Assembly: GCA_028284005.1 (NCBI GenBank)
Contig: JANQSO010000014.1
Coordinates: forward strand, 111,105 to 175,104
From: Flavobacteriaceae bacterium
GTDB lineage: Bacteria > Bacteroidota > Bacteroidia > Flavobacteriales > Flavobacteriaceae
DNA length: 64,000 bases
Reading direction: 5' to 3'
The notes under the pieces are model-generated. The model made no database searches and was not told where the DNA came from. It worked only from the letters and a program-made list of their open reading frames with translations. The position numbers were made by a program, and so were the translations under genes. This document shows, one piece after another, positions 53,916-62,150 of the stretch; the first letter of the stretch is position 1, and each line of letters begins with the position of its first letter.

Positions 53916-55499
53916 TTAAATTTTATCGGTTGTTTGGACATTGTTCACTAACCTTGAGATTTCCAAGGGGTTTTCATTTTTTAGTTCATCGGGTAATAAT
54001 CCATTGGGCCAATCCTGATAGGAAAAAGGTCGTACCCAACGTTTTATGGAATGTATTCCAACCGCAGTAAAGCGGCTATCTGTCGATGAAGGATAGGGCC
54101 CTCCGTGTACCATAGCCGGGCATACTTCAACACCAGTTGGAACTCCGTTGTAAATAATGCGTCCAACACGATTTTGTAATGCATCAACGATATTTTGATT
54201 ATCGGCTGCTTCTCTATCATCAGCAATCAGGGTTCCGGTTAATTGTCCTTCCAGTTTTGAGATTATAGCTTCCAATTGTTTTGTATCCTTACATTGTACC
54301 ACCATAGAAAAAGGGCCGAAAACCTCCTGGTGCAAAGTTGTATTCTTCAAAAAAGTTTCTCCTTCAACGGTAGTAATAGCCTGCCTTGCATAATTTGTTC
54401 TCACATCTGAACCATAATCTGCCAATACCGTTAAACCATCCTGAGAGATAGCCTTTTGTTTGTTAGCCTCGTAAGCTCCTATAATATTTGGGTGTAACAT
54501 ACAAGAAGGTTCAATAGTTAGTATCTCATTAGATAATACTTCTATAAAACGCATTAATGCCTCTCCTTTGATCCCCAATAGTAGTCCCGGGTTGGTACAG
54601 AATTGGCCTGTTCCCAACGTAATGGATCCGGCATAGGTCTTTGCAATACTCTCACCTCTGTTTTTTAGCGCTTCCGGTAATATGACCACAGGGTTTATAC
54701 TTCCCATTTCAGCAAATACAGGAATGGGCTCTTCTCGTTGTGCCGCCAGATCGTATAGTGCCCTGCCTCCACGAATACTTCCGGTAAAACCAACTGCTTT
54801 CACACCTGCATGTACTACTAGTTGCTGACCTACTTCAATACCGCTACTGTTCAAATTTGAAAATACTCCATTTGGCATTCCGGTCTTTTTTGCTGCCTTT
54901 ATGATAGCTGAAGCAACTAACTCTCCTGTTCCGGCATGCATAGGATGGGACTTTACAATTACGGGACACCCTGCTGCAAACGCTGCTGCCGTATCCCCTC
55001 CGGCTGTAGAATATGCCAATGGAAAATTACTGGCTCCAAAGACCACAACAGGCCCAAGTGGCACCAATAGCTTACGAAGATCCGGTTTAGGGATAGGTTT
55101 ACGCTCCGGGAGTGCAGTATCTATAGTAGCTTCTACCCAAGACCCTTCTTCAACCAGGTCGGCAAAAGAACGTAATTGCCCTATCGTTCTTCCTCTTTCC
55201 CCTCTGGCTCTCCCTTCCGGTAATCCTGTTTCGGAACAATACATTTGTACCAATACATCATCCAGTGCCAAAATCTCATCGGCAATAGCGTTCAGAAAAG
55301 CTGCTTTTTTCGGTCCGGAAATTTTACTGAATATCTTATAGGCATTTGATGCCAACTTCACAGCTTCATTGATTTCCTCCTCCGTAGCCTCTGTATAGGT
55401 GTTCTCGTTCTCTAAATTTAGCTGTGGATTAAATGTTCTATATTCTTTACTGCCTTTGGCAGACAACATATTTCCTATAAAATTCTTTCCTGTAATCAT
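53916..55499 (-). CDS. Aldehyde dehydrogenase, alpha-ketoglutaric semialdehyde type
   Basis: 527 residues. Typical NADP-aldehyde dehydrogenase of the KGSADH group: VPLGPVVVFGASNFPLAYSTAGGDTAAAFAAGCPVIVK, GFTGSIRGGRAL, the catalytic Cys in LGTGQFCTNPGLL, and a Glu in FAEMGSINPVV. It would oxidise 2-oxoglutarate semialdehyde to 2-oxoglutarate, the last step of hydroxyproline degradation. The ATG at 55499 overlaps the stop of the DUF1272 gene by 4 bases. A 76-base gap separates it from the epimerase gene. Confidence 0.85.
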   Translation of the reverse strand: MITGKNFIGNMLSAKGSKEYRTFNPQLNLENENTYTEATEEEINEAVKLASNAYKIFSKISGPKKAAFLNAIADEILALDDVLVQMYCSETGLPEGRARGERGRTIGQLRSFADLVEEGSWVEATIDTALPERKPIPKPDLRKLLVPLGPVVVFGASNFPLAYSTAGGDTAAAFAAGCPVIVKSHPMHAGTGELVASAIIKAAKKTGMPNGVFSNLNSSGIEVGQQLVVHAGVKAVGFTGSIRGGRALYDLAAQREEPIPVFAEMGSINPVVILPEALKNRGESIAKTYAGSITLGTGQFCTNPGLLLGIKGEALMRFIEVLSNEILTIEPSCMLHPNIIGAYEANKQKAISQDGLTVLADYGSDVRTNYARQAITTVEGETFLKNTTLHQEVFGPFSMVVQCKDTKQLEAIISKLEGQLTGTLIADDREAADNQNIVDALQNRVGRIIYNGVPTGVEVCPAMVHGGPYPSSTDSRFTAVGIHSIKRWVRPFSYQDWPNGLLPDELKNENPLEISRLVNNVQTTDKI

Positions 55500-55762
55500 A
55501 AGTTCTTGATCCTTTGCAGGTGCGTTTCCACATCTACAGGTTTGTAAATTCTTTTTCCTGAAACCGGATATTTTTCCAATAAATGCTTCGGCCTAACCGG
55601 CCTTTGCGTAAAATTACCTCCGCAATTGGGACAAACATTTTCCAATACATTTTCAACACAATCCCTGCAAAATGTACATTCAAAAGTACAGATCATTGCG
55701 TCTGCCGAATCCACAGGCAAGTCTTTATTACAATGCTCACATGAAGGCCTGATCTCTAACAT
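55496..55762 (-). CDS. DUF1272 zinc-binding small protein
   Basis: 88 residues: MLEIRPSCEHCNKDLP and CTFECTFCRDCVENVLENVCPNCGGNF give two zinc-knuckle pairs (CxxC, CxxCxxC, CxxC), the DUF1272 signature, followed by a basic tail (RPVRPKHLLEKY). It overlaps both neighbours: the TAA of the lyase gene shares a base with this ATG, and its stop overlaps the dehydrogenase start by 4 bases. So it is a true operon member. Role unknown; a regulator or a metal-linked adaptor is possible. Confidence 0.8.
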   Translation of the reverse strand: MLEIRPSCEHCNKDLPVDSADAMICTFECTFCRDCVENVLENVCPNCGGNFTQRPVRPKHLLEKYPVSGKRIYKPVDVETHLQRIKNL

Positions 55763-56676
55763 TATAAATTCTTGTAATCCGGTAATTGAGGCCTGGTTTT
55801 CAATCCTTCTTCAATCACATTTAAAACATGTTCACGTTCTTCACCAACTAATGGTAATCTAGGAGGACGCACATTTTCCGTACCAATACCGGTAGCAACC
55901 TCTGCCAGTTTAATATTCTGTACTAATTTAGGGTTAATATCCAACTCTAACAAAGGTAAAAACCAACGGTAGATACTTAATGCTTCTTCTATTTTGCCAG
56001 CTTTTTGCAGTTCATAAATAGCTACGGTCTCAGCCGGAAAAGCATCTACCAGGCCGGCTATCCAGCCATCGGCACCCATCAATAAACTCTCTAATGCCAA
56101 AGTATCAACTCCGGTCATAATACGCAACCTATCTCCAAAACGATTTTTAATTCGGGTAACATTCGATATATCCCGGGTGGACTCCTTGACCGCTTGAATA
56201 GTATCACATTTCAATAACTCTTCAAACATATCGAGAGTTACTTCGATCTTATAATCTACAGGGTTGTTATAGACCATTAAAGGAAGTGATGTATTATTGG
56301 CCACTGCCTTAAAATACTCAACAACTTCACGGTCTCCGGCCTTATAACGCATAGGAGGTAACATCATCAGGCCATTTGCTCCATCTTCTTCCGCTTTATG
56401 AGCAGCTTCTATGGCGCCTTTTGTAGTTTGTTCGGCTATATTGATGAGCACCGGAACTTTTCCATTGACAAAAGATGCAGTTTCACGCGTAAGTATTCTT
56501 TTCTCCGGATCACTTAATGTACTCGCTTCACCCAAAGTCCCTCCAAGAACAATTCCATGAACTCCGGCATCTAATTGTGCCTGTAGGTTTACTTTGAACA
56601 TTTCCAGATCCAGTTCATCATTATCTGTGAACTTGGTAGTTACCGCAGGCATAACGCCTTTCCATTTGATCTCCAT
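55762..56676 (-). CDS. DapA-family lyase, likely 1-pyrroline-4-hydroxy-2-carboxylate deaminase
   Basis: 304 residues, class I aldolase of the DHDPS/NAL superfamily: GVMPAVTTKFTDNDELD, GGTLGEASTLS, Tyr136 in PLMVYNNPVDY and the Schiff-base Lys164 in IQAVKESTRDIS. In hydroxyproline operons this family deaminates pyrroline-4-hydroxy-2-carboxylate to 2-oxoglutarate semialdehyde, fitting between the oxidase and the dehydrogenase here. First gene of the minus-strand operon, divergent from the AraC regulator gene. Without its neighbours the substrate would be open. Confidence 0.83.
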   Translation of the reverse strand: MEIKWKGVMPAVTTKFTDNDELDLEMFKVNLQAQLDAGVHGIVLGGTLGEASTLSDPEKRILTRETASFVNGKVPVLINIAEQTTKGAIEAAHKAEEDGANGLMMLPPMRYKAGDREVVEYFKAVANNTSLPLMVYNNPVDYKIEVTLDMFEELLKCDTIQAVKESTRDISNVTRIKNRFGDRLRIMTGVDTLALESLLMGADGWIAGLVDAFPAETVAIYELQKAGKIEEALSIYRWFLPLLELDINPKLVQNIKLAEVATGIGTENVRPPRLPLVGEEREHVLNVIEEGLKTRPQLPDYKNL

Positions 56677-56735
56677 ACTATTTTAATTTTGGAGGTAAAA
56701 TTACACTGAAAAGCATATATTCAGTTAATGCTTAT

Positions 56736-56803
56736 TTATCCTAAACTTGTACTATATTATCCTGCTTTAACTTTTATTTTCTATTTTTGAATAGTATTAT
56801 CCT
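56736..56803. promoter_or_regulatory. TTATCCT repeats in the AraC/hydroxyproline operon intergenic region
   Basis: TTATCCT occurs at 56736-56742, 56757-56763 and 56797-56803. The first two are exactly 21 bases apart (two helical turns), as for AraC-family half-sites; the third lies 4 bases before the AraC ATG. A weak -7 box TAATTTTA (56703-56696, leftward) precedes the operon. Confidence 0.5.
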
Positions 56804-56807
56804 ATTT

Positions 56808-57656
56808 ATGAAAGTACTTCCTTTTACTATTCCAAAATCAAAACGAGACACTTTAATTCTTCAGGAGGATAAAGATGTTTCATTTTATGAATTGTTACAT
56901 CAACATGAAGAGTTTCAGATAAGCTATATTCTTAGTGGTGAAGGAGCACTGATCGTAGGGGATACCATAAGCCTTTATGAACCGGGAGATGTGATCGTAT
57001 TAGGAGGAAACCTGCCTCATGTCTTTACGAGTGATACTTTAAAAAGTGAAGAATCTCATATGTTGTCCGTTTTTTTTACGAAAGCGTCCTTTGGCCATGA
57101 TTTCTTTAAAATAGAAGAGCTTAAATCATTGCGGTCTTTTTTCAAAAAAGCAGAAAACGGATTCAAAATAACCTCAAAAAAGCAGGTTGTTTTTACTCAG
57201 TTTCAAAAATTATTCAAAGAATCCAAACTGGATCGTTTCATTGTGTTTTTTCAGCTTTTAAAGGTGCTGAACCAAGCTAAGTTCGAGTACCTGTCTTCTT
57301 TTATCTCAGAAAAAAAGTATAGTGATAATGAAGGGCACCGCATGAGCGCAGTATTTGAATACACCATAAATAATTTTCGGAAAGAAATTCCCTTGGCAAC
57401 AATTGCACAACAAGCTGCCATGACCAAAAATGCTTTTTGCAAATATTTTAAAAAGCGTACCAACAAAACCTACGTTACTTTTTTGAATGAGCTTCGTATC
57501 GAGGAAGCCTGTAAGTTAATGCAAACTAAGACAGACCTTTCGATTACAGAAATTGCCGAGACATCCGGTTTTCAGAATATTTCCAACTTCAACAGAAGAT
57601 TTAAAAACAGTAAAGGGAAAACACCTCGTGAGTACCGAAAGCAATTTGTCTTATAG
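56808..57656 (+). CDS. AraC-family regulator of the hydroxyproline operon (cupin type)
   Basis: 282 residues from the ATG at 56808 (an upstream in-frame TTG at 56787 is less likely). N-terminal cupin sensor domain (about 15-95: YELLHQHEEFQISYILSGEGALIVGDTISLYEPGDVIVLGGNLPHVF), then a C-terminal AraC HTH pair (about 180-282): IPLATIAQQAAMTKNAFCKYFKKRTNKTYVTFLNELR and LSITEIAETSGFQNISNFNRRFKNSKGKTPREYRKQF. Divergent from the hydroxyproline genes, so probably their activator, with a pathway intermediate as ligand. Its 3' end overlaps the MmcQ gene by 6 bases. Confidence 0.85.
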   Translation: MKVLPFTIPKSKRDTLILQEDKDVSFYELLHQHEEFQISYILSGEGALIVGDTISLYEPGDVIVLGGNLPHVFTSDTLKSEESHMLSVFFTKASFGHDFFKIEELKSLRSFFKKAENGFKITSKKQVVFTQFQKLFKESKLDRFIVFFQLLKVLNQAKFEYLSSFISEKKYSDNEGHRMSAVFEYTINNFRKEIPLATIAQQAAMTKNAFCKYFKKRTNKTYVTFLNELRIEEACKLMQTKTDLSITEIAETSGFQNISNFNRRFKNSKGKTPREYRKQFVL

Positions 57657-58010
57657 GTTTTGTAACTCGGCTTGTAATTTTTTTGTTAAGCTACTCACTA
57701 CCAAATCGTAGGAGTGGTCAATTAGTTCTAACAAAACCTGTCGTGGAATATTATTTTCGATCTCAACGGTATTCCAGTGTTTTTTGTTCATATGGTAACC
57801 GGGATAGATGAGTCCGTCATACTCTTCGCGAAGCTCGATAGCACGTTCGGGGTCACATTTTAAATTCACCTGGGTAGGAATCCGTTCTAAGCCACAAATT
57901 GTGAATATCTTTCCCATTACTTTAAACACAAGAGTCTTTTCATCAAAAGGAAAAGATTCGGTAACTCCTTTTTTGGAAAGACAATAATCACGAAATTCTT
58001 CTATATTCAT
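57651..58010 (-). CDS. MmcQ/YjbR-family protein
   Basis: 119 residues, a full MmcQ/YjbR domain: MNIEEFRDYCLSKKGVTESFPFDEKTLVFKVMGKIFTICGLE, then LKCDPERAIELREEYDGLIYPGYHMNKKHWNTVEI and a terminal IDHSYDLVVSSLTKKLQAEL. Fold is CyaY-like double-wing; the family is sometimes called DNA-binding, without clear evidence. Last gene of the ruvC-hemW-... operon; 9 bases after the transglutaminase gene. Confidence 0.85.
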   Translation of the reverse strand: MNIEEFRDYCLSKKGVTESFPFDEKTLVFKVMGKIFTICGLERIPTQVNLKCDPERAIELREEYDGLIYPGYHMNKKHWNTVEIENNIPRQVLLELIDHSYDLVVSSLTKKLQAELQNL

Positions 58011-58019
58011 CGTTGTACT

Positions 58020-58961
58020 TCACTTTATTTTATACCCTATAGCCGGTTTATCATCGAAATAGATTAGTAGATCCCTAACACCCAATTGTAGCGGCACACT
58101 AAACCTTATTTTGTTTTCAGACCTTTCTACATTCTCTATTACTTTTTTTTCATCTCCATAGGAATAGCTTATACTTTTCGGGTCACTATTATTGATGACA
58201 AAAGCAACCGAGTCGAAATATTCTTCAGAGCGGATAATTCCGTTCAAGGGTAATTCCAGGTCTTCCATCCTCAAAGTTTCTGCAATGATCAATGGCATTG
58301 ATGAAAATACCTCCCTGTCAATTATTCTATCTATAAACGCATCCTCGAACATATCGGGATAGTGTGTTTTAAAAAACAGTTCCGGCGGAGTTTTATAGTA
58401 GAAATAGGTTGGTTCTTTTATAAATTTTCCATTGTACTTGCCTGCTCCCCAGGTAAGGTCAAACAAATAGGGTTTTTCGTCTATATAGACAACGTTCCAC
58501 ATATGGTTTTTGGCAAAGGGCCTTCCTATATCGTTGAAGTTTGTCTTTGTGTCTCCGCGTACCAGATAATTATTGATGCCTTGCAATTCACAAAGTTTTT
58601 CGAAAAGCATTGCATAGCCTTCGCAAACGGCAACTCCTTTTTGAAGCGTACGTTTAATAACTTTTTTTCGGGTGTTTTCTTCTTTTTTATTGCGTTCCCT
58701 GTAATTTTTAAATTTGAAGTCAAATTGCTTGTATTCATCTGGTTCGTAGGCAATATTTTGGATGATCCAGCTATACATTGCACGGACTTTTTCTTCTTCG
58801 GTTTCGAAATCGCGTGTTATGAGTCTTGATAATTCTTCGGATGAATCGAACGTTTTAGGATACAATAGAATAGTAGCATCAATACGTTCATAATCCTGGG
58901 AAAAAGCCAACGAAGTTACCAGCCCAAACAAAACAAATACTATGACCTTACATGACTTCAT
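58020..58961 (-). CDS. Secreted transglutaminase-like protein
   Basis: 313 residues from the ATG at 58961, which shares one base with the stop of the DUF4230 gene (TAATG) and is followed by a signal peptide (MKSCKVIVFVLFGLVTSLAFSQ). Longer frames to 59027 would hide it. Transglutaminase core with Cys113 (GVAVCEGYAMLF), His153 (AKNHMWNVVYI) and Asp168 (YLFDLTWGAG). C-terminal beta domain about 215-313. Such proteins are predicted cysteine proteases or amidases acting on exported proteins or peptidoglycan. Function unknown here. Confidence 0.78.
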   Translation of the reverse strand: MKSCKVIVFVLFGLVTSLAFSQDYERIDATILLYPKTFDSSEELSRLITRDFETEEEKVRAMYSWIIQNIAYEPDEYKQFDFKFKNYRERNKKEENTRKKVIKRTLQKGVAVCEGYAMLFEKLCELQGINNYLVRGDTKTNFNDIGRPFAKNHMWNVVYIDEKPYLFDLTWGAGKYNGKFIKEPTYFYYKTPPELFFKTHYPDMFEDAFIDRIIDREVFSSMPLIIAETLRMEDLELPLNGIIRSEEYFDSVAFVINNSDPKSISYSYGDEKKVIENVERSENKIRFSVPLQLGVRDLLIYFDDKPAIGYKIK

Positions 58962-59578
58962 TATTTTTCTGAAATTGTATTTTTTGTGTTCTGCGGAATC
59001 TCCAGTGCCGAATAATCTAATTTCCAATTAATGGTCTCTACTAATTTTTCCATTAGTTTAATGGTTTCCAACGCTTGATTAGAAGCTTCCTGGAGCAAAC
59101 CACTTCCGGGAATTTTATCCACAATATGTTGTTTGGCTTCCTTATTGATTTCTGTAAGGTCCGAAGCTGTAAAAGGATTTGCCCATCCCTCCTTTTTATC
59201 ATAGTATTTAAAATCGGTTTCGACCGTAAGAATTTCAGGTTGTGGGAAATTTGTCAATTTAATAGTTCTGGCCTTAGTATTGGCTTCCATTTTTATTCTT
59301 GTAAGATCAAAACCAATATGTGCCTTTGCCTCAATTAAGACAAGAGCTTTCTTCTTTCCAAGGATTAAGTTGAACCATTTGTCCTTTACATTTTCGTAAT
59401 GGTAGATCTCAGAAAAATCGCCTTCTACCGTTATAAATTTACATACACTCCGTATCTTTTCCATTAAAATAACAGACTGAGTAGTTATCTTTTCTTTCTT
59501 CCTGCCTCCGGAAAACCTGGCAAAAAGAAAATAGGCGACGATCGCTCCAACTGCTAAACCTATAAAGAGTAATTCCAT
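58961..59578 (-). CDS. DUF4230 membrane-anchored protein
   Basis: 205 residues. One N-terminal helix (MELLFIGLAVGAIVAYFLFARF), then DUF4230: VCKFITVEGDFSEIYHYENVKDKWFNLILGKKKALVLIEAKAHIGFDLTRIKM ... FTASDLTEINKEAKQHIVDKIPGSGLLQEASNQALETIKLM. The family is common in Bacteroidota and some Firmicutes, and no function is established. Directly coupled to the transglutaminase-like gene. The body probably lies outside the cytoplasmic membrane. Confidence 0.8.
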   Translation of the reverse strand: MELLFIGLAVGAIVAYFLFARFSGGRKKEKITTQSVILMEKIRSVCKFITVEGDFSEIYHYENVKDKWFNLILGKKKALVLIEAKAHIGFDLTRIKMEANTKARTIKLTNFPQPEILTVETDFKYYDKKEGWANPFTASDLTEINKEAKQHIVDKIPGSGLLQEASNQALETIKLMEKLVETINWKLDYSALEIPQNTKNTISEK

Positions 59579-59616
59579 ATTATTTTTTTCCTGTTTTTCC
59601 TAAGGATGTTTTTCAT

Positions 59617-60363
59617 TTAAATAAACTTATATAATACCGGTTTACTGGGAGACGCATCATTATGAAAAGGTGCTATCTGGAGGTTTAACAGATACGACCC
59701 GTCTTTTACGGTATTGGGTACGTAGATAAACTCTGTAATGGTAGCATCTAATCGAGGAGCTTTTGGAAAATTCCAAAAAGCCTTATGCGCCAATAACTGT
59801 CCGTCGTCCTTTTCTTTGTCTACCGAGGGAAGATCGATCAACAAATGTTTTATCCCTGCTTTTTTTATATACCGAGCTGCCTTTTTATGTAAATACGGCC
59901 AATTGGTATTTGAGTATTTCCGGGACCTTTTTGAGGATGTATTGGGTAATGTACGTATGATCAATGCCTGAGGTGATCTGCCTTTTAGCATTGATTTGAT
60001 TTGTTGCGCTGAAATAATTTGGTCCTCTCCAATGGTCTCAGGTACTACCGAGATCACTTCGGCTAAAAAGAAGAACTCTGTTAAGACTTCATTTACAGAA
60101 TGAAATTCTTCCGAAATATGCCCTACACACTCTGTGTGTGTCCCATGAGCATGTGGGTTAAAAAACACATTGTTAAAATTTACAGAAGCACCTTCACTCA
60201 CCTTTCCTATCCAACTGTCCAGTTTTACCGGTTCAATCTTTGGAGCATCCAGGTACCAGGCCAATGGATTCTCTTCGGAAGCCTCCAGAGGGATAGATAT
60301 ATCCACGGGTTCTGAAAGATCTACAGTAAATAATTGTTCTTCTATTTTAAAGGTAGCCTTCAA
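59617..60363 (-). CDS. Cyclase-family protein (kynurenine formamidase-like)
   Basis: 248 residues. The metal motif of the cyclase/kynurenine formamidase family is HAHGTHTECVGH (usually HxGTHxDxPxH; here Asp is Glu and Pro is Gly). LLIDLPSVDKEKDDGQLLAHKAFW and ATITEFIYVPNTVKDGSYLLNLQ follow the family pattern. Zinc- or Mn-dependent amide hydrolase activity is likely, perhaps N-formylkynurenine. The altered motif leaves some doubt. 5 bases behind the hemW stop, so in the same operon. Confidence 0.8.
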   Translation of the reverse strand: MKATFKIEEQLFTVDLSEPVDISIPLEASEENPLAWYLDAPKIEPVKLDSWIGKVSEGASVNFNNVFFNPHAHGTHTECVGHISEEFHSVNEVLTEFFFLAEVISVVPETIGEDQIISAQQIKSMLKGRSPQALIIRTLPNTSSKRSRKYSNTNWPYLHKKAARYIKKAGIKHLLIDLPSVDKEKDDGQLLAHKAFWNFPKAPRLDATITEFIYVPNTVKDGSYLLNLQIAPFHNDASPSKPVLYKFI

Positions 60364-60368
60364 ATTTT

Positions 60369-61508
60369 CTATTTAATCGCCTCTAAATTTAGTAAAAACA
60401 AGTTTGAGGCTATTCCATCACCTAAAAACTTTCCTTTTTTTGTGAGGTGTATCCTATCCTTTTCAAGGATCAAAAGTTGATCTTTTACATGTTGTTGTGC
60501 CTGTTGCAGTAAGTATTTTCGGTATATTTTCCCAAACTTACTTTCAACTTCCTGAAGCGAAACCCCCCACTTGGTGCGTAAACGAGTCATTATATACTCA
60601 TTGTACTTGTCTTTTTTAGAAAGTGTTTCACGCTCCAGGGGAAGTTCTTCCATTTCAATGCTCTTAATATACTTTGTGTTGTTATTTACATTCCAACTAC
60701 GTATATCACCGTTGTAACTATGTGCCGATGGCCCTATCCCCAAATAAGACTTTCCCTCCCAATAGGCGGTATTGTTTTGAGAATAGTAGCCCTCTTTTCC
60801 AAAATTGGAGAATTCGTAATTATCATATCCATATTTTTCGGTTTCTGAAAGCAATATCTCATAATGTTCTTGTGCCACTTCATCCTCTACAGGGGCAACT
60901 ATCCCTTTTTTAATGAATGATTCCAATGCTGTTTTTGGTTCCACCGTTAATGCATAACACGACAGGTGTGGAACATTCAAAGAAATTACCGTTTCAAGAT
61001 TCTTCAGCCAACGGTCTTTAGTCATCTCCGGGATACCATAAATAAGGTCAACGCTAACATTATCAAAACGGGAAATTGCATTTTTAATACTTTCCAAAGC
61101 TTCTGTAGCATTGTGAGCGCGATTCATCATTTTTAGGTCTTCTTCATAAAAAGATTGAACTCCTATACTTAATCGGTTTACTAGGCTTTTGGATAATTCA
61201 TCGATCTTTTCTTCAGACAGGTCATCCGGATTGGCTTCGAGTGTAATTTCCGGATCTTCCGAAACCATATAATTAGCGTAAATAGTAGTGAAGATTTGCT
61301 GTAATTCCTCCGCCGTCAACAAACTGGGTGTTCCGCCTCCAAAATAAATAGTTTGAATTTTTTCATTGTGTTCCTCCTTACGAAGTACTATTTCTTTGCA
61401 AATAGCATCTACCAGTTGCTTTTTCTTCTTTAAGGTAGTCGAAAAATGAAAGTCACAGTAGTGACAAGCTTGTTTGCAAAATGGGATATGGATATAGATT
61501 CCGGACAT
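60369..61508 (-). CDS. hemW: Radical SAM heme chaperone HemW
   Basis: 379 residues. The radical SAM CxxxCxxC motif is Cys11, Cys15, Cys18 in YIHIPFCKQACHYCDFHFS. Then IQTIYFGGGTPSLL, NPDDLSEEKIDELS, VNRLSIGVQSFYEEDLKMMNRAHNA, and the HemN-C-terminal part GVSLQEVESKFGKIYRKYLLQQ. HemW delivers heme to respiratory enzymes and lacks the coproporphyrinogen-oxidase N-terminal extension of HemN, as here. Length fits. 28 bases downstream of ruvC. Confidence 0.92.
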   Translation of the reverse strand: MSGIYIHIPFCKQACHYCDFHFSTTLKKKKQLVDAICKEIVLRKEEHNEKIQTIYFGGGTPSLLTAEELQQIFTTIYANYMVSEDPEITLEANPDDLSEEKIDELSKSLVNRLSIGVQSFYEEDLKMMNRAHNATEALESIKNAISRFDNVSVDLIYGIPEMTKDRWLKNLETVISLNVPHLSCYALTVEPKTALESFIKKGIVAPVEDEVAQEHYEILLSETEKYGYDNYEFSNFGKEGYYSQNNTAYWEGKSYLGIGPSAHSYNGDIRSWNVNNNTKYIKSIEMEELPLERETLSKKDKYNEYIMTRLRTKWGVSLQEVESKFGKIYRKYLLQQAQQHVKDQLLILEKDRIHLTKKGKFLGDGIASNLFLLNLEAIK

Positions 61509-61536
61509 TAATATCTTAGAGTTTACAGAATATCAC

Positions 61537-62091
61537 TTACTTTTTTATGCGTCCTTCATTCTGTTTTACAAAAGCAGACCAACCAGTATAACTTTTTCCT
61601 GCCTGAACCTTACCTCCGTTGTAAAAATGACATACAGCCGCAGCCAGTCCATCGGTGCTATCCAGGTTTTTAGGCAGTTCTTTTAATTCCAGCAAGTTCT
61701 GTAGCATTTTGGCGACTTGTTCTTTACTTGCATTTCCATTACCGGTGATCGCCATTTTAATTTTTTTCGGGGAATACTCGGTAATGGGAACCTGGCGTGA
61801 AAGCCCTGCCGCCATTGCTACCCCCTGCGCTCTTCCTAATTTGAGCATGGACTGGACATTCTTACCAAAGAATGGTGCTTCAATGGCAATTTCATCCGGT
61901 TTATGGGTATCGATAAGCTCAATGGTACGTTCAAAAATAAGTTTCAGTTTCAGGTAATGATCGTCATATTTGGTGAGTATCAATTCGTTCAGTTGTATAA
62001 ATTGCATCTTCTTTTTGACAACTTTTATAAGTCCAAAGCCCATAATAGTAGTCCCGGGGTCAATACCTAAGATTATTTTTTCAGAATTCAT
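61537..62091 (-). CDS. ruvC: Crossover junction endodeoxyribonuclease RuvC
   Basis: 184 residues. RNase-H-like fold with catalytic acidic residues in ILGIDPGTTIMGFGLI (Asp11), EIAIEAPFFGKNVQSMLKLGRAQGVAMAA and DSTDGLAAAVCHFY near the C-terminus (DSTD and the final His). It resolves Holliday junctions with RuvAB, whose genes are not in the window. First gene of the minus-strand operon; divergent from the flippase-like gene (59-base space). Confidence 0.95.
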   Translation of the reverse strand: MNSEKIILGIDPGTTIMGFGLIKVVKKKMQFIQLNELILTKYDDHYLKLKLIFERTIELIDTHKPDEIAIEAPFFGKNVQSMLKLGRAQGVAMAAGLSRQVPITEYSPKKIKMAITGNGNASKEQVAKMLQNLLELKELPKNLDSTDGLAAAVCHFYNGGKVQAGKSYTGWSAFVKQNEGRIKK

Positions 62092-62150
62092 TTCTCAACA
62101 TACAGCACTTATTAAACGGAACAAATCAAAAAGTAGTAAATTCGTTTTCG

